DNA from: Fulvimarina sp039652615 | GTDB lineage: Bacteria; Pseudomonadota; Alphaproteobacteria; Rhizobiales; Rhizobiaceae | Assembly: GCF_039652615.1 (NCBI RefSeq) | Contig: NZ_JBDJAC010000009.1 | Coordinates: forward strand, 98,467 to 162,466 | Direction: 5' to 3' | Length of the DNA: 64,000 nucleotides | In this document: in pieces, positions 8,292 through 16,095 of the stretch | How the letters are laid out: every line of letters begins with the position of its first letter | How positions within the stretch are numbered: position 1 is the stretch's first letter | The notes under the pieces: model-generated | Seen by the model: only the letters and a program-made list of their open reading frames with translations | What the model was told of the DNA's origin: nothing | The model's database searches: none | Program-made: the position numbers and the translations under genes

Positions 8292-9440
8292 TCAGAGCGC
8301 GTCGACCAGCGCCCCGACGATATGGTCCTGCACCTCTTCGGAGAGATAGGGATGCATCGGCAGGCTGATCACCTCACGGGACAGCCCGTCGGTTTCCTCC
8401 AGCACGCCGCCGGCCACCGGGAAATGCTCATAGGCGGTCTGGCGATGGAGCGGGATCGGGTAATAGACGGCCGTCGGCACGCCCGCCTCGCGTAAGCCCG
8501 TCTGAATGGCCTCGCGTTTCTCCGGCTCGGGCAGGCGTATGGTGTACTGCGCCCAGGTCGAGATCGCGCCGTCGGCGAGCTTCTGCGGAATGACGTGGCC
8601 GTCCAGCTTCGCATGGTAGCGCGCGGCGATCGCCGTGCGGGCCTCGATCTCCTCCGGGAAGATCGCGAGCTTTTCGAGAAGGATCGCGGCCTGGAGGGTA
8701 TCCATGCGTCCGTTCATGCCGATGCGAACGCAGTCGTACTTGTCCTTGCCCTGACCATGGACGCGCATGGAGCGCATGATCGCGGCCAGTTCGTCGTCAT
8801 TGGTCTGGATGGCCCCGCCATCGCCGTAGCAGCCGAGGGGCTTTGCCGGAAAGAAGCTGGTCGCGACGACATCGGCCCATTCGATCGAGAGCTTGCCGTC
8901 GGTGGTGGCGCCATAGCCTTGCGCGGCGTCGGAGATCAGCTTCAGGCCGTGCGCATCGCAGACCGCACGGATGGCTGCATAATCGGCGGCCTGTCCGAAC
9001 AGATCGACGGCGATGACGACGCGCGGGGTGAGCTTGCCCTCGCGCTTTACCGCCTCGATGGCAAGATCGAGCTTGGCGGCATCCATGTTCATCGTGTCGC
9101 GCTCGACATCGACGAACACCGGGGACGCGCCGAGCCAGGCAACGACCTCAGCGGTCGCGGCGAAGGTGAAGCTCGGACAGAACACGGCATCGCCCGTGCG
9201 AAGACCCCAGGCCATCAGCGGCAGGGCGAGCGCGTCCGTGCCGGAAGAGCAGGACAGGGTATGCTTGGCCCGCCCGAAGGAATCAAGCGCCGCCTCGAGC
9301 TCAGCTATCTCCGGTCCCATGATGAAGGCGCCGTGATCGAGCACCGTCGCCATACGGCGGTCGACCTTGCCGCGAATGCGGTCGCGCTGGGTCGCGAGGT
9401 CGATGAAGGGAATGGCCTGGGGCGGAGGTGTCCGGTTCAT
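8292..9440 (-). CDS. DegT/DnrJ/EryC1/StrS family aminotransferase
   Basis: This PLP-dependent enzyme of 382 residues belongs to the sugar-aminotransferase fold used in surface polysaccharide or natural-product sugar synthesis. The PLP lysine is K200 in SFFPAKPLG; the motif SDAAQGYGA at about 170-178 holds the cofactor-binding aspartate and supports an intact active site. CSSGTDAL at 64-71 is the phosphate-binding region. These enzymes normally act on keto-sugar nucleotides with glutamate as amino donor. No sugar-nucleotide genes flank it, so the pathway is unknown; a role in a cell-envelope sugar is the best guess. It ends 24 bases before the thiopurine methyltransferase gene. Confidence 0.93.
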   Translation of the reverse strand: MNRTPPPQAIPFIDLATQRDRIRGKVDRRMATVLDHGAFIMGPEIAELEAALDSFGRAKHTLSCSSGTDALALPLMAWGLRTGDAVFCPSFTFAATAEVVAWLGASPVFVDVERDTMNMDAAKLDLAIEAVKREGKLTPRVVIAVDLFGQAADYAAIRAVCDAHGLKLISDAAQGYGATTDGKLSIEWADVVATSFFPAKPLGCYGDGGAIQTNDDELAAIMRSMRVHGQGKDKYDCVRIGMNGRMDTLQAAILLEKLAIFPEEIEARTAIAARYHAKLDGHVIPQKLADGAISTWAQYTIRLPEPEKREAIQTGLREAGVPTAVYYPIPLHRQTAYEHFPVAGGVLEETDGLSREVISLPMHPYLSEEVQDHIVGALVDAL

Positions 9441-9671
9441 GGAATGGCTTGTCTCGTTGGGATCGACTGCAGTGCAGCACGTGACGCAGATCGGCGCGTC
9501 GTGCCAGTCAAAAAAGATAACGGTCGTTTATCAAGCCGGCGTTCGGCATGAGCGAAGCGCATGCGCGACATCGCAAAAGAGCTTGTCGCGCCCGATTATG
9601 GCTGTATCGAGCCGTTTCCGGATGACCGCCCCTCGCCTTTTTCGAAGCTTGTGCGAGACTTGCCGTGCCGT

Positions 9672-10634
9672 TCAGGCTGTTTTCTTTTCGGCGAGAATCC
9701 CGAGGACATACATCGCCACGGTGGCGCCGGCGATAGCCGTCACATCGGCATGGTCATAGGCCGGAGCGACCTCCACGACATCCGCGCCGATCCATTCGAG
9801 ATTTTTCAGATGGTGGAGGACGGCGAGCATCTTGGCGGATGACGGCCCGCCCGCGACCGGCGTTCCCGTGCCCGGCGCGAAGGCCGGATCGAGGCAGTCG
9901 ATATCGAAGGTGAGATAGGCGTTGGATCCCTTCGTCCGTTCGTAGATGCGCTCGGCGATGGCCTTCGCGCTCATTTCCTCGACATCGTAGCCATAAAGGA
10001 TGTCGATGCCGCAGGTCTCCGGCGCATGGGTGCGGATGCCGATCTGGATGGAGGTCTCGGGATCGACCAGTCCGGCGTCGACAGCGGCCTTCACGAAGGA
10101 GCCGTGATCGACGCGCGGAGACCCGTCGTCATCGCTTGCGACCGGCCAGGTGTCCTGATGGGCGTCGAACTGCACCAGCGAGATCGGCTCGTGCCATTCG
10201 CGGCAGGCCTGAAGCAGCGGAAAGGTGACCGAATGGTCGCCGCCAAGCGAAAGCAGGAACTGGGTCTGTTCGAGAAGGTTTGCCGCTTCGTCGCGAATCC
10301 GGTCGTGTGCCGTCTCGGGCCGGCGATAATCGAGCGCGCAATCGCCGTAATCGGCGACGGACAAGGTCTCGAACAGGTCTCGATGGAAGGGATATTGCGG
10401 ATCGTTGTCGAAGATCGCAGAAGCGCGGCGGATGGCCTGAGGACCCAACCGCGCGCCCGGCCGGTTCGAAACCGCACCGTCATAGGGAATGCCCCAGACC
10501 GTGACGTCCGTGCCGGCAACATCCTTTGTGAAGCGTCGCCGCATGAAGGACAGAGCGCCCGCATAGGTGGGATCGCTGGCGGCGCCGAGCGTTCCGGTGG
10601 CAGTGAAGGCGTGGTCGGGTGAGGAATCGGCCAT
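9672..10634 (-). CDS. speB: Agmatinase family ureohydrolase
   Basis: A 320-residue Mn-dependent ureohydrolase. All metal-ligand motifs are present: GGDHS with H134, FDAHQD with D157, H159 and D161, and FDIDCLDPAF around 238-247. The family cleaves guanidino compounds to urea and an amine; agmatine to putrescine is the common reaction, but guanidinobutyrate or proclavaminate-type substrates cannot be excluded. Length fits agmatinases rather than arginases (about 300). It is preceded and followed by gaps of 230-250 bases, so it is probably transcribed alone. A separate arginase fragment near 20.6 kb is degenerate. Confidence 0.9.
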   Translation of the reverse strand: MADSSPDHAFTATGTLGAASDPTYAGALSFMRRRFTKDVAGTDVTVWGIPYDGAVSNRPGARLGPQAIRRASAIFDNDPQYPFHRDLFETLSVADYGDCALDYRRPETAHDRIRDEAANLLEQTQFLLSLGGDHSVTFPLLQACREWHEPISLVQFDAHQDTWPVASDDDGSPRVDHGSFVKAAVDAGLVDPETSIQIGIRTHAPETCGIDILYGYDVEEMSAKAIAERIYERTKGSNAYLTFDIDCLDPAFAPGTGTPVAGGPSSAKMLAVLHHLKNLEWIGADVVEVAPAYDHADVTAIAGATVAMYVLGILAEKKTA

Positions 10635-10830
10635 TGGCGATCAAGATCCAGCTGGTTCGCGTCGGACCGCCTATATGGCGCGCGGATCGCCGGCTTCGAT
10701 TCCCCCGACGGTGCTTATATGCCGCCGGGCTCAGCCGGCACGCAAACCAGCCAGAGCCTTGCACCCATGGGGTGAAACCCGCTCGATCCGCGCCGCGAAA
10801 GCGGATTTCGAAACTGTATACGCACCTCAA

Positions 10831-10880
10831 GCGCTTCAACACCGTGTCCGATCTCATCAGCCGGACACGGTATCGAGCGG
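10831..10880. repeat. Long imperfect palindrome
   Basis: The arms ACCGTGTCCG (10841-10850) and CGGACACGGT (10862-10871) pair perfectly over 10 bases around an 11-base loop, and outer bases extend the pairing with an internal loop (AAGCGCT against GAGCGGTT). No T-run follows on either strand. It lies between the agmatinase start and the 3' end of a methyltransferase gene. It may be a REP-like element or a Rho-dependent or structural mRNA end. Confidence 0.5.
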
Positions 10881-10881
10881 T

Positions 10882-11592
10882 TTACCCCTGCCTCTTTCCG
10901 ATCGCCATGATGGATTTGTTGAAGCCTGCGACCTTCTCCATCTTGATCTCGGCATCCCCGAACAGGTCCGCCATCATCCGCTTCGTCAAGAGGCGAATAT
11001 CGGCGACATTCTGATAGGCTTCCTCCGCGGTTCGGGCACGCGGATAGAAGCCAAGATTGAAACGCCTCATCAGGGCCGCGCGGACAGCGAGCGGAAGCCA
11101 TTGGAATCCCGGTACGCGGAAATGCGGCTCGAGCGGGAACCAGAAGTTCGGCGTCTGGACATAGTAGCTCTTGCCGAGCCGCCGGACATTGTCCGCAAAT
11201 GCCTTCATGCGCCCATAGTCGCCCACATGCTCGATCACGGAATTGGAGTGAACGATATCGAAGGTCCGCCCTTCGAACAGCTTCGGGTCACAGGCATTGC
11301 CGAAAAGGCTGGTGAACTGCGCCCCCCTTACCGCCGGAGCTTCTTCATTGTTAACCAGCGTAATCGAAACCCGGTCTCCGAGCTCGCGAAGATAGTCCTC
11401 GCCGATCACCCAATATTGTTCGGTTCCACCGACATCGAGGATGTCGGCACGCCCGTTCTCAGCAATCGATGCGTCGATCAGTGTGCGCACCTCAGCAAAG
11501 CGACGGGTGCGAAAGCCACGTTCGAGGCTTTTGGGATTGCTCATCGGATCCGGCTTGGACCAGCGCGACGATGTCAGCGAGAGCGTTTGCAT
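10882..11592 (-). CDS. Class I SAM-dependent methyltransferase
   Basis: A 236-residue protein with motif I ILDVGGTEQYW near residues 51-61, an acidic strand-two end, and the post-motif IVHSNSVIEHVGDY near 112-125 that is typical of class I methyltransferases acting on small molecules or sugars. The central segment YVQTPNFWFPLEPHFRVPG resembles enzymes that methylate membrane or polysaccharide components, but no substrate can be named. A GAGG sequence seven bases before the ATG at 11592 supports the start. Upstream DNA is AT-rich and probably holds its promoter. It seems to be a single-gene unit between agmatinase and rpsI. Confidence 0.85.
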   Translation of the reverse strand: MQTLSLTSSRWSKPDPMSNPKSLERGFRTRRFAEVRTLIDASIAENGRADILDVGGTEQYWVIGEDYLRELGDRVSITLVNNEEAPAVRGAQFTSLFGNACDPKLFEGRTFDIVHSNSVIEHVGDYGRMKAFADNVRRLGKSYYVQTPNFWFPLEPHFRVPGFQWLPLAVRAALMRRFNLGFYPRARTAEEAYQNVADIRLLTKRMMADLFGDAEIKMEKVAGFNKSIMAIGKRQG

Positions 11593-11932
11593 AAGAGGGC
11601 CTCAAAATCCGTGTGTAAAATCGGCAACTTACCTATCAATGAAGCGCTTCGGCTGAAGAATTCAAGACACAAAATTCTTTTACTCTCTCTTACTCAAGCA
11701 CGAAGATGTCATATTCAATCTTAATACAGTATAGTTCAATTTTTATATTTTTGGAATGGGCGTTTCGGTGCCTCACTCGATCTTCTGCTGCTTGGAAGCG
11801 GTGCTCTGCGCTGGCGCTGGCCAAGCTGAGCTGGAGCAATGGGCCGGAGCCTGGACACAAAAAAAACCGCCGGGCGAGCCCGGCGGCTTGAAGGCATTCG
11901 AGACAGGTGCTCCGAAACCGAAGCCCGTTCGA
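11593..11932. other. AT-rich promoter region and rpsI terminator
   Basis: The segment 11593-11755 is markedly AT-rich for this genome and has TTGAAC and GAATAT hexamers on the minus strand at plausible spacing, so it probably carries the promoter of the downstream methyltransferase gene. The rest, to 11932, holds the terminator of the rplM-rpsI operon. No gene is visible in it. Confidence 0.45.
11859..11889 (-). terminator. Rho-independent terminator of rplM-rpsI
   Basis: Eight perfectly paired bases (CCGCCGGG at 11867-11874 against CCCGGCGG at 11879-11886) surround a four-base loop. On the minus strand they are followed by eight U residues (A-run 11859-11866). It sits 44 bases after the rpsI stop. 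Confidence 0.92.
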
Positions 11933-12409
11933 TCAGCGCTTGGAGAACTGGAACGAACGACGGGCCTTTGCGCGGCCGTACTTCTTACGCTCGACGACGC
12001 GGCTGTCGCGGGTCAAGAAGCCGCCCTTCTTGAGGACGGGACGCAGGCCCGGCTCGTAGAAGGTGAGAGCGCGAGAGATGCCGTGGCGAACCGCACCGGC
12101 CTGACCGGACAGACCACCGCCGGCGACCGTCGCGATGATGTCGAACTGGCCGTCGCGATCAGCGGCGACGATCGGCTGACGGAGCACCATCTGCAGGACC
12201 GGACGGGCGAAATACTCCGCGAAGTCCTTGTCGTTGATGATGATCTTGCCGGAGCCGGGCTTCACCCAGACGCGAGCGACGGCATCCTTACGCTTGCCGG
12301 TGGCATAGGCGCGGCCGTACTGATCGAGCTTTTGAACATGGACCGGAGCCTCGGGCTGAACGCCCGTATCGGCCTGGCCGAGATCTTCGAGGGAGGAAAG
12401 CTGGGACAT
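11933..12409 (-). CDS. rpsI: 30S ribosomal protein S9
   Basis: This is a 158-residue S9 with the conserved core YATGKRKDAVARVWVKPGSG, GGGLSGQAGAVRHGISRAL and the C-terminal tail GRAKARRSFQFSKR whose last Arg contacts P-site tRNA. About 30 extra N-terminal residues precede the core, as is usual in alphaproteobacterial S9. It is translated from the same mRNA as rplM, whose stop lies only five bases upstream, and the operon ends at a strong terminator. The pairing rplM-rpsI is nearly universal. Confidence 0.98.
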   Translation of the reverse strand: MSQLSSLEDLGQADTGVQPEAPVHVQKLDQYGRAYATGKRKDAVARVWVKPGSGKIIINDKDFAEYFARPVLQMVLRQPIVAADRDGQFDIIATVAGGGLSGQAGAVRHGISRALTFYEPGLRPVLKKGGFLTRDSRVVERKKYGRAKARRSFQFSKR

Positions 12410-12414
12410 GGAAA

Positions 12415-12879
12415 TTATGCGGCCTTCGCGTTCTTGGAATTCATGGCGCGGATGTCGAGCATCTCCGGCTGCTGCGCGGCGTGCGGATGTTCGCTGCCGG
12501 CATAGACGCGCAGGTTCTTGAGCTGCTGGCGACCGAGCGGACCGCGCGGGAGCATGCGCTCGACGGCCTTTTCGAGAACGCGCTCAGGAAAGCGGCCTTC
12601 CAGGATGTCGCGCGCCTTGCGCTGCTTGATGCCACCCGGATAACCGGTGTGCCAGAAATAGGTCTTGTTCCAGAACTTCTTGCCCGTGAACACGGCCTTG
12701 TCGGCATTGATGATGATGACATTGTCACCATCGTCCACGTGCGGGGTGAAGGTGGCCTTGTGCTTGCCGCGCAGGCGGAGCGCGACGAGCGAGGCGAGAC
12801 GGCCGACGATCAGTCCTTCGGCGTCGATCAGAACCCACTTCTTCTCGATCGTCTCGACCTTCTGAATGAAAGTCTTCAT
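12415..12879 (-). CDS. rplM: 50S ribosomal protein L13
   Basis: L13 is an early-assembly protein of the large subunit. I choose the ATG at 12879, which gives MKTFIQKVETIEKKW and 154 residues; a longer frame upstream adds 19 residues absent from the family. Conserved segments include LIDAEGLIVGRLASLVALRLRGKHK, HVDDGDNVIIINADK and ERMLPRGPLGRQQL. It is first in the rplM-rpsI operon. The leader contains a hairpin with a U-run (12937-12964) and a good TTGACA promoter (12978-13006), so expression may be attenuated or autoregulated. Confidence 0.98.
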   Translation of the reverse strand: MKTFIQKVETIEKKWVLIDAEGLIVGRLASLVALRLRGKHKATFTPHVDDGDNVIIINADKAVFTGKKFWNKTYFWHTGYPGGIKQRKARDILEGRFPERVLEKAVERMLPRGPLGRQQLKNLRVYAGSEHPHAAQQPEMLDIRAMNSKNAKAA

Positions 12880-12936
12880 GGGGTTGGTCCCGGTGTTGGT
12901 AATTTCGGTCGGCGCCGGCGATGTCGCGCGCCACAT

Positions 12937-12964
12937 AAAAAAGGGCGGGCCACCAAGGACCCGC
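12937..12964 (-). terminator. Terminator-like hairpin in the rplM leader, possible attenuator
   Basis: GCGGG plus CC pairs with GG plus CCCGC (one bulged base) around a five-base loop, followed on the minus strand by six U residues (A-run 12937-12942). It lies between the predicted rplM promoter and the rplM start codon, with no gene on the minus strand upstream for it to terminate. Attenuation is an inference. Confidence 0.5.
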
Positions 12965-12977
12965 GCTTCATGAGGGC

Positions 12978-13006
12978 GATCTACGGGCAGATGCGCGCCA
13001 TGTCAA
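12978..13006 (-). promoter_or_regulatory. Predicted housekeeping promoter of rplM-rpsI
   Basis: On the minus strand a perfect TTGACA (13006-13001) is separated by 17 bases from TAGATC (12983-12978). A strong -35 with a weaker -10 is the usual form of alphaproteobacterial sigma-70 promoters. Transcription would begin around 12971. Confidence 0.55.
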
Positions 13007-13067
13007 GCAACAAATGGAAAAACCGACACGCCGGAAAAGCCGGGTTTTCAGAGCCTCTGCCCAGATT

Positions 13068-13102
13068 GGTATTATAATACCGCAATGCCAGACGATCTGG
13101 CA
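13068..13102. promoter_or_regulatory. Palindromic -10 region and inverted repeat between rplM and exoD
   Basis: GGTATTATAATACC (13068-13081) is a perfect 14-base palindrome containing TATAAT and TATTAT on both strands. Next to it TGCCAGA-CGA-TCTGGCA (13086-13102) is a second inverted repeat; it contains TTGCCA on the minus strand, 17 bases from TATTAT. The arrangement could fire transcription both ways, to exoD and rplM, and offers an operator for a dimeric regulator. Confidence 0.5.
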
Positions 13103-13169
13103 AGTTCGCTTTTCCAGACGCGAAGCCTAGCTCTGAAGCGGGACGCCGGAACGAAAGCGTGGTGACTGC

Positions 13170-13784
13170 GTGGCGGATGAACAGATCGACGACGTCGTCG
13201 GTATTCTCGACAAGCTGAAAGAACTCGCAGAAAGCGACAAGGCCGTTTCCGTCGACGACGTGACGAATGCGTTCGGCCGACGCGGTTACGGGCCGCTGCT
13301 GGCGGTGCCGGCGCTTGTCGGCGCCTCGCCCGTCGGCGGCATTCCGACCGTGCCGACGATTCTGGCGATCGTCATCGTCATCATCGCCGTCCAGATGGTC
13401 TTTGGCGCACGCAGTTTCTGGATGCCGGGCTTCCTGTCCGACCGGGCCGTCTCCTCGAAAAAACTCGGCAGCGCGGTCGATCGGATGCGCCCATGGGGCA
13501 AGCGGCTGGACCGGCTGTTCAAGGACCGTTTGGAGGCCTTGACGAGCATGGTCTTCGAGCGCATCGCGGCGCTATGCTGCGTGCTGCTTGCGCTCCTTGT
13601 CCCGCCGCTCGAATTCGTGCCTTTCGCTGCCGCGGTGCCGTTTCTCGCGATCCTCCTCTTCGGCATCGCGCTCGCGGTTCGCGACGGCCTCGTCATGCTG
13701 GTCGCTTTCGCATCCGCAGCCGGCGCGGCCTATGCGGCCTACATCTTTTTCCCGTCGGACACGCCGTCCTGGGTGCCGTTCTGA
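13170..13784 (+). CDS. exoD: ExoD family exopolysaccharide synthesis membrane protein
   Basis: The 204-residue protein begins with a soluble acidic segment (to about residue 40) followed by GYGPLLAVPALVGASPVGGIPTVPT, the family hallmark, and then hydrophobic segments near 60-75, 130-150, 150-170 and 170-195. ExoD affects exopolysaccharide production and alkali tolerance in Sinorhizobium; its biochemical act is unknown. The GTG at 13170 gives the expected N-terminus. Divergent from rplM, it ends 22 bases before the convergent otsA stop. Confidence 0.9.
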   Translation: MADEQIDDVVGILDKLKELAESDKAVSVDDVTNAFGRRGYGPLLAVPALVGASPVGGIPTVPTILAIVIVIIAVQMVFGARSFWMPGFLSDRAVSSKKLGSAVDRMRPWGKRLDRLFKDRLEALTSMVFERIAALCCVLLALLVPPLEFVPFAAAVPFLAILLFGIALAVRDGLVMLVAFASAAGAAYAAYIFFPSDTPSWVPF

Positions 13785-13805
13785 AGGCTGCGACGGCCAG
13801 AAGGA

Positions 13806-15251
13806 TCAGGAGGCTTCGGCCTCGCCGCCCTGCTCGTGGCTCGCTTCCAGCGTCTCGATGAAGCTCTGACACCAGCTTTGGGCCGTGACCGTAAAGACCG
13901 CCTCGCGCATCGCTTCCCAGCGGCGCTTGCGTTCTTCAAGCGACATGGTGAGGGCTCGCTGCATGGCGGCGGCGACATCGTCGGTGTTGTAGGGGTTGAC
14001 GACGATACAGCCGCTTTTGAGTTCGTCGTGCGCACCCGCGAAGCGCGAAAGGATCAGGACGCCGGGATCTTCCGGGTCCTGGGCTGCGACGAATTCCTTG
14101 GCGACGAGGTTCATGCCGTCGCGCAGCGGCGTGACGAGGCAGACGCGGGCGGCGCGGTAGATACCGGCCAGCGCCTTTCGGGTGAAGCCGCGCGTCATCA
14201 TCTGCAGCGGCGTCCAGTCGAGGGTCGCGAACCGGCCGTTGAGATGGCCCGCCGTGCGTTCCAGTTCGTCGCGAAGTTCGGCATAGGCGTCGAGTTCGGA
14301 GCGCGAGAGCGGCGCGACCTGAAGGAAGATGGCGCTTCCCCGGTTCGCCGGATAATCTTCCAGCAGGCGCTCGAAACCATAGAAGCGTTCGAGCAGGCCC
14401 TTGGAATAGTCCATCCGGTCGACGCCCACGATGAGCTTGCGCTCGGCATCCTCGCCTTCGCTGTTGCGCCGGTCACGTGTCATGGAGACCAGCATTTCCT
14501 CGTGCTCGCTCGCCTCCGGGGAGACCGCGAATCGGGCATAGCCCTCGGCATCGATGCCGATCGGGAAGGCCTTGGCGATGACCGTGCGATCGCCGACCCT
14601 GACGCGGTCCCCGTCCAATTGTTCGCCGCCGAGCTCGCCGACGCAGAAGCGCACGAAATTGCTCCGGTCGGTATTGGTCTGGAAGCCGATCACATCATAG
14701 GCAAGGAGCGCGCGGGCGATATCGTGGCTCGCCGGCAGGGCGGAAAAGACCTCCGGCGCGCAGAAGGGAATATGCAGGAAATAGCCGAGCCGGCCCTTGT
14801 AGCCCGCCTGGCGCAGCTCCGATCCCATGTAGAAGAAGTGGTAGTCGTGGATCCAGACGAGATCATTTTCCTTCAGATGGGGGATCAGGCGAACGGCGAA
14901 CCGGTGGTTCACCTGCCGGTAGACCTTGTCCGAGGCCCGGTCGAATTCGGCGAGATCCAGCCGGTAATGCAGCAAGGGCCACAGGGAGCGGTTGGCGTAG
15001 TGGTAGTAAAAGCCCTGCAGTTCGTCCGGGGTCATGTCGATCGTGGTCATTTCCACGTTGTCCTGAACCTCGGTCCTGGCCTCTCCCTGGGTGCCCTGGT
15101 CCGAGGTCTCGCCGCTCCAGCCGAACCAGAGGCCGCCGCGCCGTTTCAGGGCGTCGGAGAGACCTACCACGAGACCGCCGGCCTGCCCTTCGTCGCTGAG
15201 CGGACCGACGCGGTTCGAAACCGCAACGAGACGCGGATTGCTGTCAGCCAT
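13806..15251 (-). CDS. otsA: Alpha,alpha-trehalose-phosphate synthase
   Basis: OtsA joins glucose from UDP-glucose to glucose-6-phosphate to give trehalose-6-phosphate. The 481-residue protein is a GT20 enzyme: VSNRVGPL at the N-terminus, WIHDYHFFYMGSELRQ around 114-129, DRMDYSKGLLERF near 283-295 and DGMNLVAKEFVAAQ near 381-394 that binds the nucleotide. The stop is at 13806. Its start overlaps the end of otsB by eight bases, so both are translated from one message in the order otsB-otsA. Trehalose made here would serve osmotic and desiccation tolerance. Confidence 0.97.
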   Translation of the reverse strand: MADSNPRLVAVSNRVGPLSDEGQAGGLVVGLSDALKRRGGLWFGWSGETSDQGTQGEARTEVQDNVEMTTIDMTPDELQGFYYHYANRSLWPLLHYRLDLAEFDRASDKVYRQVNHRFAVRLIPHLKENDLVWIHDYHFFYMGSELRQAGYKGRLGYFLHIPFCAPEVFSALPASHDIARALLAYDVIGFQTNTDRSNFVRFCVGELGGEQLDGDRVRVGDRTVIAKAFPIGIDAEGYARFAVSPEASEHEEMLVSMTRDRRNSEGEDAERKLIVGVDRMDYSKGLLERFYGFERLLEDYPANRGSAIFLQVAPLSRSELDAYAELRDELERTAGHLNGRFATLDWTPLQMMTRGFTRKALAGIYRAARVCLVTPLRDGMNLVAKEFVAAQDPEDPGVLILSRFAGAHDELKSGCIVVNPYNTDDVAAAMQRALTMSLEERKRRWEAMREAVFTVTAQSWCQSFIETLEASHEQGGEAEAS

Positions 15252-16014
15252 GGGAATTCACCTCGTTCTTGTCCGTATTGCCGGTCGCAGCGGCGATCCA
15301 GCGATGAACTGCCGCGACATCGGCCAGTCGATAATCGGCAGCGCTTTCCCGGCTGCCGACCTTGACCGAGAGTCCGCCTCGCCGCTTCACCTCTTCCAGC
15401 GCGTATTCGTCGGTCGTGTCGTCACCGGCATAGACCGGTATGCGCCCCCTGAAGGGCGCGGTCTCCATCATCGCGGCGAGCGCGCGGCCCTTGTCCATGC
15501 CGGCGGGATGCACCTCGACGATGTTGTCGCCGTCCATGACGAGAAGATCGTCGCGGTTTTCCACCGCGCGCTTCATGGCCGCTCGGGCGGCCTCTTTCAG
15601 GTCCGGTGCGGTCCGGTAGTGAAGGACGAGGGCGAGCCCCTTGTCCTCGAGATGAAGACGCGGATTTTCCTCGACCAGCGAGGCCAACGCGCGGCGCACG
15701 GGATCGAGTTCGTCCTCGGTCATCAGGCGGCTCGTCTCGCCGCCCGGCTCGATCCGCCGCTCCAGACCGTGGACGCCGGCCGCCGCAAAGGTCATCGGGC
15801 TGAGGAAGCGGTCGAGGTCCGAGACCTTGCGACCGCTGACGATCGCGAGCGCCCCGTCCGAGGCTTGCTGGAGCGCCATCAGCGGCTCGAGCGTGCCCTC
15901 AGGAAGCGCGACGGCATCGGGATCGTCGACGAGTTCGGCGAGCGTGCCGTCGAAGTCGAGAAAGATCGCGTGGGTTTCGGGATCAATCGGGGGCGGTGCG
16001 GTGTGATCTGTCAT
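15244..16014 (-). CDS. otsB: Trehalose-6-phosphate phosphatase
   Basis: A HAD-family phosphatase that releases trehalose from trehalose-6-phosphate. The nucleophile motif FLDFDGTLAELV lies near residues 17-28, IVSGRKVSDL near 60, and VYAGDDTTDEYAL near 207-219 holds the Mg-binding aspartates. I choose the ATG at 16014 (256 residues); the frame remains open upstream to a TTG at 16062 without a better ribosome site. It is first in the otsB-otsA operon, overlapping otsA by eight bases. Confidence 0.95.
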   Translation of the reverse strand: MTDHTAPPPIDPETHAIFLDFDGTLAELVDDPDAVALPEGTLEPLMALQQASDGALAIVSGRKVSDLDRFLSPMTFAAAGVHGLERRIEPGGETSRLMTEDELDPVRRALASLVEENPRLHLEDKGLALVLHYRTAPDLKEAARAAMKRAVENRDDLLVMDGDNIVEVHPAGMDKGRALAAMMETAPFRGRIPVYAGDDTTDEYALEEVKRRGGLSVKVGSRESAADYRLADVAAVHRWIAAATGNTDKNEVNSHG

Positions 16015-16095
16015 GATGACCGGGAACCTAGCGCCAAGGAGACTGGCGCCAAGCGTTTTCAAGCGAACGAACGCCTCTGTGAACGGTTCAATCGG

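Noticed and set aside
5049..8495. Very long plus-strand frames (up to 786 codons) opposite uvrB and tpm
   Set aside because: They are mirror frames of strongly supported minus-strand genes; the translations are rich in Arg, Asp, Gly and His without domains, typical of GC-rich antisense frames.
10841..10871. Perfect hairpin read as a terminator of the agmatinase neighbour
   Set aside because: No T-run on either strand and it lies upstream of the agmatinase start; listed as a palindrome instead.
10567..11724. Plus-strand 385-codon frame opposite a methyltransferase gene
   Set aside because: Low-complexity antisense translation with no motif and no ribosome site; the minus-strand frame has a clear SAM-binding motif.
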